Shown here: positions 17,882-27,283 of the stretch, piece by piece
Layout: each line of letters opens with the position of its first letter
Numbering within the stretch: position 1 is the first letter of the stretch
Assembly (NCBI GenBank): GCA_028290905.1
Contig: JAQGIW010000272.1
Span: 1-40,603, forward strand
Direction of reading: 5' to 3'
DNA length: 40,603 nt
Source of the DNA: Caulobacteraceae bacterium
GTDB lineage: Bacteria; Pseudomonadota; Alphaproteobacteria; Caulobacterales; Caulobacteraceae
The notes under the pieces: generated by a model
The model's input: only the letters and a program-made list of their open reading frames with translations
What the model was told of the DNA's origin: nothing
Database searches by the model: none
Made by a program: the position numbers and the translations under genes

Positions 17882-18372
17882 GCTCCCGCGTCCTGGTCGC
17901 CCTGCGGGTCCGTGCGAGCCCTGAACGCGCCTTTGCCGCCTTCACTGGCGAGATCGGCGCATGGTGGCGGCCCAGCCCGATGTTCGCCTTCACCCCCCGC
18001 GACCCGGGCGTCCTGTCGTTCGAGCCGGGGGAGGGAGGCCGCCTGATTCAGACACTTCGATCCGGCAAGGTCTTCGAGATCGGCAGGATCAGCTGCTGGG
18101 AGCCACCCCGCAGACTGGTGTTCGGCTGGCGCCAGGCCACCTTCGCCCCGGATCAGGCGACCGAAGTTGAGGTCAGCTTCGAGCCCGTGGGGGCCGAGAC
18201 GCGGGTGACGGTGGAACACCGGGGCTGGGACAGCGTGCCGGCCTCGCACGTGGCCCGTCACGGCTTCCCGGACGGCGTCTTCCTGCGGCGCCACGGCGAG
18301 TGGTGGCAGGCCTTGCTGGAGGGGCTGAACGCGTTCATGGCTTCGGATGCGGGAAAGGATCAGACATGGTGA
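17878..18372 (+). CDS. SRPBCC (AHSA1-like) domain protein
   Basis: The 164-residue product starts at a GTG (VSSRVLVALRVRASPERAFA) inside the ArsR stop (GTGA overlap). It shows the SRPBCC/AHSA1 pattern: FAAFTGEIGAWW, a hydrophobic-cavity fold with ISCWEPPRRLVFGWR, EVEVSFEPVGAETRVTVEHR and a long C-terminal helix (WWQALLEGLNAFM). Such proteins bind hydrophobic ligands; with an ArsR partner they may carry the inducer. Its last codons overlap the MFS gene start by seven bases. Confidence 0.9.
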   Translation: MSSRVLVALRVRASPERAFAAFTGEIGAWWRPSPMFAFTPRDPGVLSFEPGEGGRLIQTLRSGKVFEIGRISCWEPPRRLVFGWRQATFAPDQATEVEVSFEPVGAETRVTVEHRGWDSVPASHVARHGFPDGVFLRRHGEWWQALLEGLNAFMASDAGKDQTW

Positions 18373-19625
18373 GCCAGCCGACCCTGACGACGCCGCCCCG
18401 GGCGGCTCGCACGGCCGCCTTCGGGTTCATCTTCGGCAGCGCCCTGATCAACGCCATCTCGTTCGGGATCATGATCCCGATCCTCCCCAACCTCATCAAG
18501 CAGTTCGTCGGCGGCGACACCGCGGCGGCCTCGGAGTGGAACGTCCTCTTCTCCACCGTCTGGGGCGTGATGCAGTTCGTCTGCGGGCCTATTCTGGGCA
18601 TGCTCTCCGACCGTTACGGCCGCCGCCCGGTGCTGCTGCTGTCGATCTCGGGCCTGTTCGTCGATTTCCTGTTCATGGCCTTCGCGCCGACCCTGCCCTG
18701 GCTCTTCCTCGGGCGCGTGCTCAATGGCGTCACCGCCTCCAGCTTCTCCACCGCCAACGCCTATGTCGCCGACATCACGCCGCCCCAGGAGCGGGCCAGG
18801 AACTTCGGCCTGATGGGCTCCGCTTTCGGCTTCGGCTTTATCATCGGGCCCACCCTCGGCGGTGTCCTCGGCGAGATCAGCCTGCGTCTTCCGTTCATCG
18901 TGGCGGCGGGCCTGTGCCTGATCAACGCCCTGTATGGCCTCTTCATCCTGCCGGAGTCCCTGCCTCCGGAGCGGCGCACGCCCGCGGTCAACTGGGCCAG
19001 GGCCAATCCGCTCGGCTCCCTCAGATTCCTGCGGGAGCGGCCCCAGCTGGGCGGCCTCGCCCTTGTCGGGTTCCTGTATCAGCTCGGCTTCACCGTCCTG
19101 CCGGCGATCTTCGTCCTCTATTCCGGATACCGCTACGGCTGGACGCCGGCGATCCTCGGCCTCACCTTCCTGGCCACCGGCGTCAGCCAAATCCTGGTGG
19201 CGGCGTTCGTCGTGGGACCGGTGGTCAAGCGGGTGGGCGAGCGCGGCGCGGTCCTGCTTGGCCTGGGCTCGGGCGCCCTGGGTCTCCTGATCTACTCCCT
19301 GGCTCCGAACGGCTGGATCTATATGGCGGGGGTGCCGGCGTTCGCCCTTACGGGTCTCGTCAACCCGGGACTTCAGGGCCTGATGACCCGCCGGGTCGGC
19401 CCGCAGCACCAGGGCCAGTTGCAGGGGGTCTTCCAGAGCTTCCAGGGGATCGCTTCCGTGGTCGGCCCGCCGCTGTTCGGGCTCACCTTCGCCTGGGCGG
19501 TGCGCCACGACGGCGCTCTGCACCAGCCCGGCCTGCCGATCCTCATCGCCTCGGCCCTGTTCCTGGGAGCCTTCCTCCTCTCCATCCGCGTCGCCACCCC
19601 CGCCCCGGCGACTGCCCCGGCCTGA
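18366..19625 (+). CDS. MFS drug efflux transporter, Tet/TCR-like (DHA1, 12 helices)
   Basis: The 419-residue inner-membrane protein has about 12 hydrophobic segments and the MFS motif A GMLSDRYGRRPVLL (residues 78-91), as in TetA-type drug/proton antiporters. SFGIMIPILPNL in helix 1 and TPPQERARNFGLMG after helix 4 also fit the Tet group. ATG at 18366 overlaps the SRPBCC stop by seven bases. As the last gene of the VOC-ArsR-SRPBCC operon it probably exports the compound that the operon senses; tetracycline itself as substrate is not shown. Confidence 0.9.
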   Translation: MVSQPTLTTPPRAARTAAFGFIFGSALINAISFGIMIPILPNLIKQFVGGDTAAASEWNVLFSTVWGVMQFVCGPILGMLSDRYGRRPVLLLSISGLFVDFLFMAFAPTLPWLFLGRVLNGVTASSFSTANAYVADITPPQERARNFGLMGSAFGFGFIIGPTLGGVLGEISLRLPFIVAAGLCLINALYGLFILPESLPPERRTPAVNWARANPLGSLRFLRERPQLGGLALVGFLYQLGFTVLPAIFVLYSGYRYGWTPAILGLTFLATGVSQILVAAFVVGPVVKRVGERGAVLLGLGSGALGLLIYSLAPNGWIYMAGVPAFALTGLVNPGLQGLMTRRVGPQHQGQLQGVFQSFQGIASVVGPPLFGLTFAWAVRHDGALHQPGLPILIASALFLGAFLLSIRVATPAPATAPA

Positions 19626-19721
19626 GTACGGTGTAGCCGTTCAAGGCCGCACCCCTACACTCGCCTTGATTGCGCCGGACGCGCCGCATAAATCGGCGCT
19701 TTCCGAAATCCACGACTCCCG

Positions 19722-21125
<1,404 letters not shown>

Positions 21126-21169
21126 AGCGCGTTCCAAGGCTGGAGCGGTGATCTGATGAATTGGATCAC

Positions 21170-21236
21170 TACGCTGGGGCGTTCGCCGCCGAGTGGGAAC
21201 CGGTTCGGCGATCAGCGAACGCCCCAGTTTGCGCTA
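21170..21236. repeat. Palindromic intergenic repeat with GTGGGAACCGGTTC core
   Basis: GGGGCGTTCGCCGCCGA (from about 21177) is mirrored by TCGGCGATCAGCGAACGCCCC around GTGGGAACCGGT. A smaller hairpin with GATC arms precedes it (21148-21166). The core is shared with the family B repeats at 36104-36187 and 39316-39414. Confidence 0.55.
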
Positions 21237-21284
21237 GAGCCTGATGACTTTGGACGGAACAGAACCAAAGTCTGAATCAGGCTC
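21237..21284. repeat. Dispersed palindromic repeat, family A
   Basis: Arms GAGCCTGATGACTTTGG and CCAAAGTCTGAATCAGGCTC surround a short spacer. It is nearly identical in design to 380-419 and abuts a second copy at 21298-21350. Confidence 0.7.
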
Positions 21285-21297
21285 TACATGTTTGATT

Positions 21298-21350
21298 CTA
21301 GAGCATGATTCAGATTTTAGGCGGTTCCGCCTAAAATCATCCTGCTCTAG
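21298..21350. terminator. Family A palindrome, likely bidirectional terminator
   Basis: CTAGAGCATGATTCAGATTT with TAGGCGG is mirrored by CCGCCTAAAATCATCCTGCTCTAG (arms 21298-21324 and 21327-21350). It lies between the ends of the converging protease and DUF2846 genes, overlapping the last codon of the latter. TTTT and AAAA tracts lie inside the stem, so it could work in both directions. Confidence 0.5.
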
Positions 21351-22411
21351 GGTTTTGAATCGGCCGCCTTCGGGCTGTCGGTCTTCTCGTCCGGTCCGTC
21401 GTCGGCGCCGTTCGCGGCGACCGGCGGGGCGGGCTTGAGACGCTTCGAAGCCAGGTCGAAGCTCCCCTTGTCGGACGGATAGAGGTCGGCCGCCCCGATC
21501 AGCAGCGCCTTGTTCGTGGTTCCCTCGACATAATAGGTGTCGCCCTTGTCCACCTGCAGGGTCAGGTGATCCCTGAGTTCAGGCTCGAACTTGGCGGTGT
21601 AGATGTGCGTCCCGGGGTCGGTGACGTAGATGCAGTAGGCGCCGTTGGTCAGCTTGCAGATGGCCTTGCCGTTCTCGCGCACCTTGAACCATTGGCCGAG
21701 GGCCAGCAGTGACCGGCTGCGGAAGAACACCACCTGGGCCTTGCCGGCCGGGGGCGGAGGAATTGCGATCGAACCGTGCTCCGCCGCGTCCTGGCCGGCG
21801 CGCGTCGTCTCCGCGCCTCGCTCGGCGGCCGTGGCCTGGCCCAGGGGGGGAAGGACGACGTCGCTGGCCAGCCGGGCGCTGGCGCGTTCGCCCTCCGGGA
21901 AGTCGACGTTGCCGCCACGGACGGCCAGGCCGATGAAGCCCAGCGGCGCGAATACAATTCCGGTCAAACCCACGGCGGACGCCTGCGCGGCGTTGTTTCG
22001 GCCGGCGCGGGCCAGTTGCAGGCCCCGGAGCGGCACGCGCCGCCCGTGGGCGTCGAGGTACTGCGCGGCCAGCACCAGCTTGGCCGCCTTGCCGCCGAGC
22101 CCCGGCCTGGAGGCTTCCACGACCGTGCCCACCCCGGGCGTGCCTTCGCGCAGGAGGACGCGGTCGCCGACGATCAGCGGCGCGGCCAGACGGAGGTTGA
22201 AGGTGTCGCCGGTCTTCTGGTGGCGGGTGCTCACCGGTTCCGCGAGCTCGACCTGGACGGCGGCGCCGGCCGGCGCCCGGCAGCAGCTCCGGCCGTAGGC
22301 GTGCGCCGCACGCGTCGTGTGCTTCGCGTGCGCCGTTCGCGCCAGCGCCGGCCCCGCCAGAAGGGCGCCCAGCACCGACAGTCCGGCAACCCAAGCTTTC
22401 AGCCTCGCCAT
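21347..22411 (-). CDS. Secreted two-part protein with C-terminal DUF2846-like domain
   Basis: The 354-residue product starts MARLKAWVAGLSVLGALLAG; a signal peptide is cleaved near AHA|KH (residue 29). Residues 50-190 form a beta-rich part (VQVELAEPVSTRHQKTGD, VGDRVLLREGTPGVGTVVEA) with a hydrophobic GIVFAPLGFIGLAV stretch. Residues 218-325 match the DUF2846 pattern: PPPAGKAQVVFFRSR, GAYCIYVTDPGTHIYTAK, GDTYYVEG. Function is unknown; an envelope or lipid-associated role is guessed from secretion. The start ATG at 22411 is preferred over a codon 13 residues earlier because it begins the signal peptide. It diverges from the cytochrome gene. Confidence 0.75.
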   Translation of the reverse strand: MARLKAWVAGLSVLGALLAGPALARTAHAKHTTRAAHAYGRSCCRAPAGAAVQVELAEPVSTRHQKTGDTFNLRLAAPLIVGDRVLLREGTPGVGTVVEASRPGLGGKAAKLVLAAQYLDAHGRRVPLRGLQLARAGRNNAAQASAVGLTGIVFAPLGFIGLAVRGGNVDFPEGERASARLASDVVLPPLGQATAAERGAETTRAGQDAAEHGSIAIPPPPAGKAQVVFFRSRSLLALGQWFKVRENGKAICKLTNGAYCIYVTDPGTHIYTAKFEPELRDHLTLQVDKGDTYYVEGTTNKALLIGAADLYPSDKGSFDLASKRLKPAPPVAANGADDGPDEKTDSPKAADSKP

Positions 22412-22554
22412 TGGCGCCTCCCGCCGTTGAGCTCCTCCAGCCTGCCACACTCCGCGCGCCGTTGCACGACGCTCGCGTGGGTTGACACCGGCCGCGGGCT
22501 CGGGCGCCTTGCGCCGGGGCGCCCTCTCGAGCGTCGGCAGGACAGAGGCGCGCC

Positions 22555-23130
22555 ATGACGGAACGGTACAACGGCTGGGCGATCGCCTTGCACTGGACGA
22601 TCGCGGTCCTGATCCTGTTCCAGATTCCCTACGCCTGGTGGTGGATGGGCGCGCTCCCCGACGAATCGCCGGCCCACGCCCAGTCGATGGTCCTGCACAT
22701 GTCGATCGGCCTGACGATCCTCATGCTCAGCCTGGCGCGGCTGGGCCTGCGCCTCGCCGTCCCGCCGCCGCCGCTTCCCGCCGGCATGGCGGGATGGGAA
22801 AAGACCCTCGCCCGGACGACGCATGTCCTCTTCTATGTCCTGATCATCGGTATCCCCATCGGCGGATGGGTGCTGGCTTCGCTCGGGCGCCAGCCGATCA
22901 CCTATTTCGGCCTGTTCGAATGGCCCCACCTGCCGGGCCTCTCGGGCCTCGACAAGCCGGCCCGCCACGCCATCAGCAAGCCGGTCGGGGCGCTGCACAC
23001 CTCGATCCTGATCTGGACCACCCTGGTCCTTCTCGCCCTCCACGTGGGCGGCGCCATCAAGGACCAGCTTACCGGCCCGCCGGTGCTCTGGCGCATGATC
23101 CCCTTCCTCCGCCCACCCACCAGGCTGTGA
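22555..23130 (+). CDS. Cytochrome b561-family inner-membrane protein
   Basis: The 191-residue product has four hydrophobic helices (about 13-33, 47-65, 88-108, 147-167). Four helix-borne His residues fit two b-type hemes: His in ALHWTIAV, VLHMSIGL, TTHVLFYV and LALHVGG. Relatives (YodB/YceJ type) carry electrons from the quinone pool to periplasmic partners. No partner gene is adjacent. The gene is divergent from the DUF2846 gene and convergent with the DUF1993 gene, whose stop lies three bases away. Confidence 0.9.
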   Translation: MTERYNGWAIALHWTIAVLILFQIPYAWWWMGALPDESPAHAQSMVLHMSIGLTILMLSLARLGLRLAVPPPPLPAGMAGWEKTLARTTHVLFYVLIIGIPIGGWVLASLGRQPITYFGLFEWPHLPGLSGLDKPARHAISKPVGALHTSILIWTTLVLLALHVGGAIKDQLTGPPVLWRMIPFLRPPTRL

Positions 23131-23133
23131 CCA

Positions 23134-23640
23134 TCAGAGACCGGTCGGGAAAAGGTCGATCTTGCCGATCGGGACACCGTTCGCCCGCAGGATCGCGTAG
23201 GCCATGGAGAGGTGGAAATAGACGTTGGTGGTGGAGAACACCGTCAGCCAGCGGCCGGCGGGGAGGGTGGGTTCGATCTGGCCGATGTCGACCGTCAGCA
23301 GAGTCTCTTCGCGCTCCGCGAACTGTTCGGGGGTGAGGGCGGCCAGATAGCGTTTGGCCTCCGCGATGGCGGCCCGGAAGCCGGCCAGGTCCATGTCGGC
23401 CCCGACGGCCTCGGGAACAGGCAGCCCCGCCACGCGCGCCGGCCATTGGCGGGGGAAGTTGCAGACCACCATCAGCTGGAAGCGCAGGGGGTTCATGTCG
23501 TCGATGAGCCGCCAGTCGAGCATCTCCGCGTCGCTGACGCCCTTCGAGCGGGCGTGCTCGGCGCCCTTGGTCAGGATGTGCGCCGCGGTGTCGAGGGCGC
23601 GGTCGTAGAGGTCGACGAAGGTGAACAGGCTGACGGGCAC
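23134..23640 (-). CDS. DUF1993 family protein
   Basis: The 168-residue product is a helical protein of the DUF1993 family, related in fold to DinB-like bundles: VDLYDRALDTAAHILTKG, FQLMVVCNFPRQWPARVAG, LAALTPEQFAEREET and TNVYFHLSMAYAILRANGVPIGKIDLF. No reaction is known. The start is GTG at 23640, with AAAGGA seven bases before it. It follows a decayed SnoaL-like fragment and the MFS gene on the same strand. Confidence 0.88.
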   Translation of the reverse strand: MPVSLFTFVDLYDRALDTAAHILTKGAEHARSKGVSDAEMLDWRLIDDMNPLRFQLMVVCNFPRQWPARVAGLPVPEAVGADMDLAGFRAAIAEAKRYLAALTPEQFAEREETLLTVDIGQIEPTLPAGRWLTVFSTTNVYFHLSMAYAILRANGVPIGKIDLFPTGL

Positions 23641-23669
23641 GAAGGGTCCTTTCGTGTGGGTTGGGGTCA

Positions 23670-23812
23670 GGAGGCTGGCGTGGGGCCGGGTTGCCGATGT
23701 CGATCAGGCCCTTCCACGCGCCGGCGGCGTTCCTGCGCCAGACGGTGACATAGCGGCCGGCGACCGCCAGCGTGACGGCGCCCGGCCCAAGGGAGCCGCT
23801 GCTCGCCTCCTG
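23670..23812 (-). pseudogene. Remnant of a SnoaL-like/DUF4440 protein (C-terminal fragment)
   Basis: Directly after the MFS stop codon, in the same frame, the minus strand reads TLAVAGRYVTVWRRNAAGAW followed by KGLIDIGNP. This is the typical C-terminal strand pair of DUF4440/SnoaL-like proteins. No start codon or N-terminal part is present, and the frame has no stop at the family's usual end. It is best read as the tail of a deleted gene. Confidence 0.6.
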
Positions 23813-25249
23813 TCAAGGTGATGCTTGCCGCCGGCCCTGTGCGCGGCTCCGGTCGTCGAACAGCAGGAGGATGGCGGCGCCGGCGGCGAGCGCGCCCAGG
23901 GCGCCGGCCGCGGCGGCGATGTGGAAGGCGCGAACAAAGACCGCGCCCCGGCTCGCCAGGACACCGCCGAGCAGGGCGACGGCGACAACGCCGCCGAGCT
24001 GGGCAAGGGCGCTGTTCAGTCCCGATGCCGCCCCGGTATGGCGCGCGTCCACCGCCCCAAGCACCGCGGCCGTCAACGGCGCGGCGGCGCAGGCCATCCC
24101 CAGGGCGACGGCCGTCACGCTGGGGAACACTGTGGTCCAGTAGTTTCCGCCACCTTCGCGGAGGGCCAGCAGGAAGCCGGCGGCGACGAGGCCGGTCCCG
24201 GCGATCAGCGGGCCGCGCGCTCCGATCCGTCCGGCCAGGGCGCCCATGGCCGGCGAGACGACGCTCAGCACCACGGGGAAGGGGAGGAGCGCCGCGCCCG
24301 CGGCGGTGGCGGAATAGCCGGACGTGGTGATCAGCAGATACGGCGTCAGGAGCATGAACCCGGCCAGCGCGCCGTAGAGCAGAAGCGTGAGGAGATTGAG
24401 GGCCAGCAGCGAGCGCGAGCCGAACAGCGCCAGGGGCGTCATCGCCTCGTCGCCCAGGCGCTTCTCCGTCCACACGAACGCCGCGACCAGCGCCAGGCCC
24501 GCGGCCACCGCCAGCAGTGTCGCGGCGTTCCAGCCCCAGGCGCCGGCGCCCTCGGTGAGGCCCCAGGTCAGGCTGGTGAGCGCCGCGGTGATCAGGACTG
24601 CGCCGGCGAGGTCGAGGCGCGCGCCTTCCGCCCGCCCGCTGTCCGCCTCCACGCCGCGCCAGGCCAGGGCGATCGCGGCCGCCGCCAGGGGAAGGTTGAT
24701 CAGAAAGATCATCCGCCAGCCGACGGTGTCGATCAGCCAGCCGCCGAGCACCGGCCCGACGGCGGCGGCTGCCGAGGCGCTCGCCGCCCAGAGGCCGACC
24801 GCCCGGCTGCGCGCCGCCCCCTCGAAGGTCCCGCCCAGGATCGCCAGGCTGTTGGGCAGCACCAGCGCCGCCGCCAGACCCTGCACCGCCCGCGCGGCGA
24901 TCAGCCACTCCAGCCCGGGCGCGAGGGCGCAGCCCGCCGAGCCGGCCGCGAACAGCGCCACACCGATCGTCAGCAGCCGCCGCTGGCCGTAGCGGTCGCC
25001 CAACGCCCCGCCCAGCAGCAGCAGCGCGCTCAGCGGCAGCAGATAGGCGTTGACCACCCATTGCAGGTCGGCGGCGCCGGCCTGGAGGTCGCGCCCGATC
25101 GCTGGCAGGCCGACGTTGACCACTGAGCTGTCGACGAAATCCAGGCTGGAGGCCAGGATCGTCGCCGCCAGCACCAGGCGGGGGCGAGCCTGCCGGCGCG
25201 GCTCGCGGGCCAGGGCGATGGCCCGATCGCACAGGGGGGTCGCGGTCAC
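23813..25249 (-). CDS. MFS exporter, EmrB/QacA type (DHA2, about 14 helices)
   Basis: The 478-residue inner-membrane protein shows the DHA2 helix-1 motif LDFVDSSVVNVGLPAI (36-51), motif A GALGDRYGQRRLL (81-93) and motif C region AAVGPVLGGWLIDTVGWR. About 14 hydrophobic segments are present. Such pumps exchange protons for drugs or aromatic compounds. The start is a GTG at 25249 with only a weak GGCGG upstream. It diverges from the dioxygenase operon across 119 bases, so it may export the aromatic substrate or intermediates; that is inference. The C-terminal part ends with a charged tail (DRSRAQGRRQASP). Confidence 0.9.
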   Translation of the reverse strand: MTATPLCDRAIALAREPRRQARPRLVLAATILASSLDFVDSSVVNVGLPAIGRDLQAGAADLQWVVNAYLLPLSALLLLGGALGDRYGQRRLLTIGVALFAAGSAGCALAPGLEWLIAARAVQGLAAALVLPNSLAILGGTFEGAARSRAVGLWAASASAAAAVGPVLGGWLIDTVGWRMIFLINLPLAAAAIALAWRGVEADSGRAEGARLDLAGAVLITAALTSLTWGLTEGAGAWGWNAATLLAVAAGLALVAAFVWTEKRLGDEAMTPLALFGSRSLLALNLLTLLLYGALAGFMLLTPYLLITTSGYSATAAGAALLPFPVVLSVVSPAMGALAGRIGARGPLIAGTGLVAAGFLLALREGGGNYWTTVFPSVTAVALGMACAAAPLTAAVLGAVDARHTGAASGLNSALAQLGGVVAVALLGGVLASRGAVFVRAFHIAAAAGALGALAAGAAILLLFDDRSRAQGRRQASP

Positions 25250-25368
25250 CGATTATCCGCCGGGTCGGTCACGGTTCTTCCCCTGAGCTTGACGACGGGA
25301 TCATATAGGATCACCGCCAGGACCGGGCGCGAAGACCCGACCCCAGGCCACGCAATGGGAGGACACGG
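25250..25368. promoter_or_regulatory. Divergent control region of MFS exporter and dioxygenase operon
   Basis: TTGACG at 25289-25294 points toward the dioxygenase genes but lacks a well-spaced -10. GATC-ATATAG-GATC (25299-25312) is a short inverted repeat in an A/T-rich patch and could be an operator. GGGAGGA just before 25369 is the ribosome binding site. Confidence 0.35.
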
Positions 25369-26745
25369 GTGAAGGAAGACGTCATGCTCGGTGAGGCCAG
25401 GCTCGACCCGACCTGGGATCGCGCCTCGATCCTCGCCCTGTTCGACCCGGCCACCGGGACCCTCGACCGGCGGGTCCTCTCGGACGAGGCGCTCTACCGG
25501 CTCGAGCTGGAGCGGATCTTCGCGCGCGGCTGGAACTTCATGTGCCACGACTCGCAGATCCCCAACCCCGGCGACTACTTCATCAACTACATCGGCGAGG
25601 ACCAGATGATCTGCGTCCGCGGCGACGACGGCGCGGTCAACGTTCTTCTCAACACCTGCCGCCATCGTGGCAACGCCCTCTGCCGCGCCGAGCAGGGCCA
25701 CGCCAGGTCCTTCGTCTGCAGCTACCACGGCTGGCACTACGCCCTGAACGGCGAGCTGATCGGCGTACCGGGCCAGAAGACCTACTATCGCGGCGACCTC
25801 GACCGCTCGCGCCTCGGCCTCGCCAGGGCGGCCCAGGCCGACAGCTACCTCGGCTTTCATTTCGCCACCATGGCCCCCGACGCGCCGCCTCTGCACGACT
25901 TCCTCGGCGAGGTCGGCCGCACGGGGCTCGCCATGGTCTGCGCCTCCGGCGAGGTCGAGGTGGTCGACGGGGTCCAGAAGAACGTCATCGACTGCAACTG
26001 GAAGATCGCCGTCGATAACCTCTTCGACTGGTACCACGTCATGTACAGCCACGCCTCGGCGGGCCACTCGGGGATCCTGGACCTCGCCGGCATCCTCCAC
26101 CCGAACAACCAGATGGTCATGCTCGGCGAGTACGGCCACGCCATCAGCGGCCCGGGCGTTCCGAAGGAGGCGCAGGCGAAGATCGACCTGATGAGCGACG
26201 AGGAGCGGAGCAACGCTCCGGGCCCCGCCGGCCTCTCCCGCCTGCGGCCGAAGTCGGCCACCGAACTGATGGGACCCAACGGGGTGCGCAGCCTCGGCCA
26301 CCCCAACATCTTCCCCAATCTGTGGATCACCCTCAACGGAATGCAGATGTGCCTGCGCCTGCCCCGCGGGCCTTCGAAGACCGAGCTCTGGTGGTTCACC
26401 CTGCTGCCCAAGAACGCCCCGCCGCAGTTCCGGCAGCGGGCGCTGCGCGCCGCGATCCACATGTTCGGCCCCGCCGGCCTCCTCGAACAGGACGACGGCG
26501 AGAACTGGAGCCAGAGCACCCGCTCGTCGCGCGGCTTTTCCAGCCGCCGGCTCGGTCAGGCCCTGAGCATGGGTCTCGGCCATGACGAGGTGACGGAGGA
26601 GGCGAACGGCGAGCGCTACATCGACACCTGCGTCAATGAGCACGGCCAGAGGTGGCTCTATCGCTCCTGGACCGAATGGATGGCGGCGCGCGACTGGGCC
26701 GAGCTCGAGGCGAGCCATTCTCCCGCCCCCACGGGGAGGGTCTGA
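25369..26745 (+). CDS. Rieske aromatic-ring-hydroxylating dioxygenase, alpha subunit
   Basis: The catalytic subunit adds O2 to an aromatic ring to give a cis-dihydrodiol. The Rieske cluster ligands are Cys97, His99 (CRHRG) and Cys117, His120 (CSYHGW). The mononuclear iron site has His223 and His228 in WYHVMYSHAS and an Asp in EQDDGEN (375/376). Asp220, three residues before His223, fits the bridging Asp that links the two centres. The product has 458 residues, as usual for BphA1/NDO-type alpha subunits. GTG at 25369 has GGGAGGA upstream; ATG at 25384 with GAAGGA is an alternative. The beta subunit gene overlaps its stop by one base. The substrate is unknown; the BphB/BphC-like neighbours suggest a biphenyl- or phenylpropionate-like ring. 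Confidence 0.94.
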   Translation: MKEDVMLGEARLDPTWDRASILALFDPATGTLDRRVLSDEALYRLELERIFARGWNFMCHDSQIPNPGDYFINYIGEDQMICVRGDDGAVNVLLNTCRHRGNALCRAEQGHARSFVCSYHGWHYALNGELIGVPGQKTYYRGDLDRSRLGLARAAQADSYLGFHFATMAPDAPPLHDFLGEVGRTGLAMVCASGEVEVVDGVQKNVIDCNWKIAVDNLFDWYHVMYSHASAGHSGILDLAGILHPNNQMVMLGEYGHAISGPGVPKEAQAKIDLMSDEERSNAPGPAGLSRLRPKSATELMGPNGVRSLGHPNIFPNLWITLNGMQMCLRLPRGPSKTELWWFTLLPKNAPPQFRQRALRAAIHMFGPAGLLEQDDGENWSQSTRSSRGFSSRRLGQALSMGLGHDEVTEEANGERYIDTCVNEHGQRWLYRSWTEWMAARDWAELEASHSPAPTGRV

Positions 26746-27272
26746 TGCTGGCGAGGCTCGACGTCGCCGAGCGTGTCCAGCTGCAGTTCGACGTCGAGCA
26801 GTTCCTCTACGAAGAGGCCGCCCTGCTCGACGCGCGCCGCTACCGCGACTGGCTGGGCCTGCTCGCCGACGACATCCACTATTGGATGCCGATCCGCCGC
26901 ACGGTGACCCTGGCCGACATCGAGCGCGAGTTTACCAAGCAAGGCGACATGGCCTTCTTCGACGACGATCGGGAGATGCTGGAGATGCGGGTCAGGAAGC
27001 TCGAGGCCGGCTCCGCCTGGTCCGAGGACCCGCCCTCCCGCTCGCGGCATTTCGTCACCAATGTCCGCATCACCGGCGTGGAGGGCGACGAGATCACCGT
27101 CGATGTCTGCTTCCACCTCTACCGGACGCGGCTGGAGACCGAGGTCGACAGCTGGATCGGCCGGCGCACCGACGTGCTGCGCCGCCACGGCGCGAGCTTC
27201 CGTCTCGCGCGCCGCCACCTGTTCCTCGACCAGACCCTGATCCGGTCGACCAACATGAGCACGATCTTCTAG
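26745..27272 (+). CDS. Ring-hydroxylating dioxygenase, beta subunit
   Basis: The 175-residue product is the structural small subunit of the alpha3-beta3 enzyme. It shows VEQFLYEEAALLDARRYRDW, DDIHYWMPIRRT, SRHFVTNVRI and the C-terminal LDQTLIRSTNMSTIF, all typical of BphA2-type subunits. ATG at 26745 shares a base with the alpha stop (TGATG) and has GGGGAGGG before it, so alpha and beta are made in step. The SDR gene follows after 11 bases. Confidence 0.93.
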   Translation: MLARLDVAERVQLQFDVEQFLYEEAALLDARRYRDWLGLLADDIHYWMPIRRTVTLADIEREFTKQGDMAFFDDDREMLEMRVRKLEAGSAWSEDPPSRSRHFVTNVRITGVEGDEITVDVCFHLYRTRLETEVDSWIGRRTDVLRRHGASFRLARRHLFLDQTLIRSTNMSTIF

Positions 27273-27283
27273 GCGGAGCCGGG

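Noticed and set aside
25289-25309. TTGACG plus TATAGG as the dioxygenase operon promoter
   Set aside because: The spacing is only about nine bases, too short for either the E. coli or the Caulobacter pattern; kept only as part of the control region.
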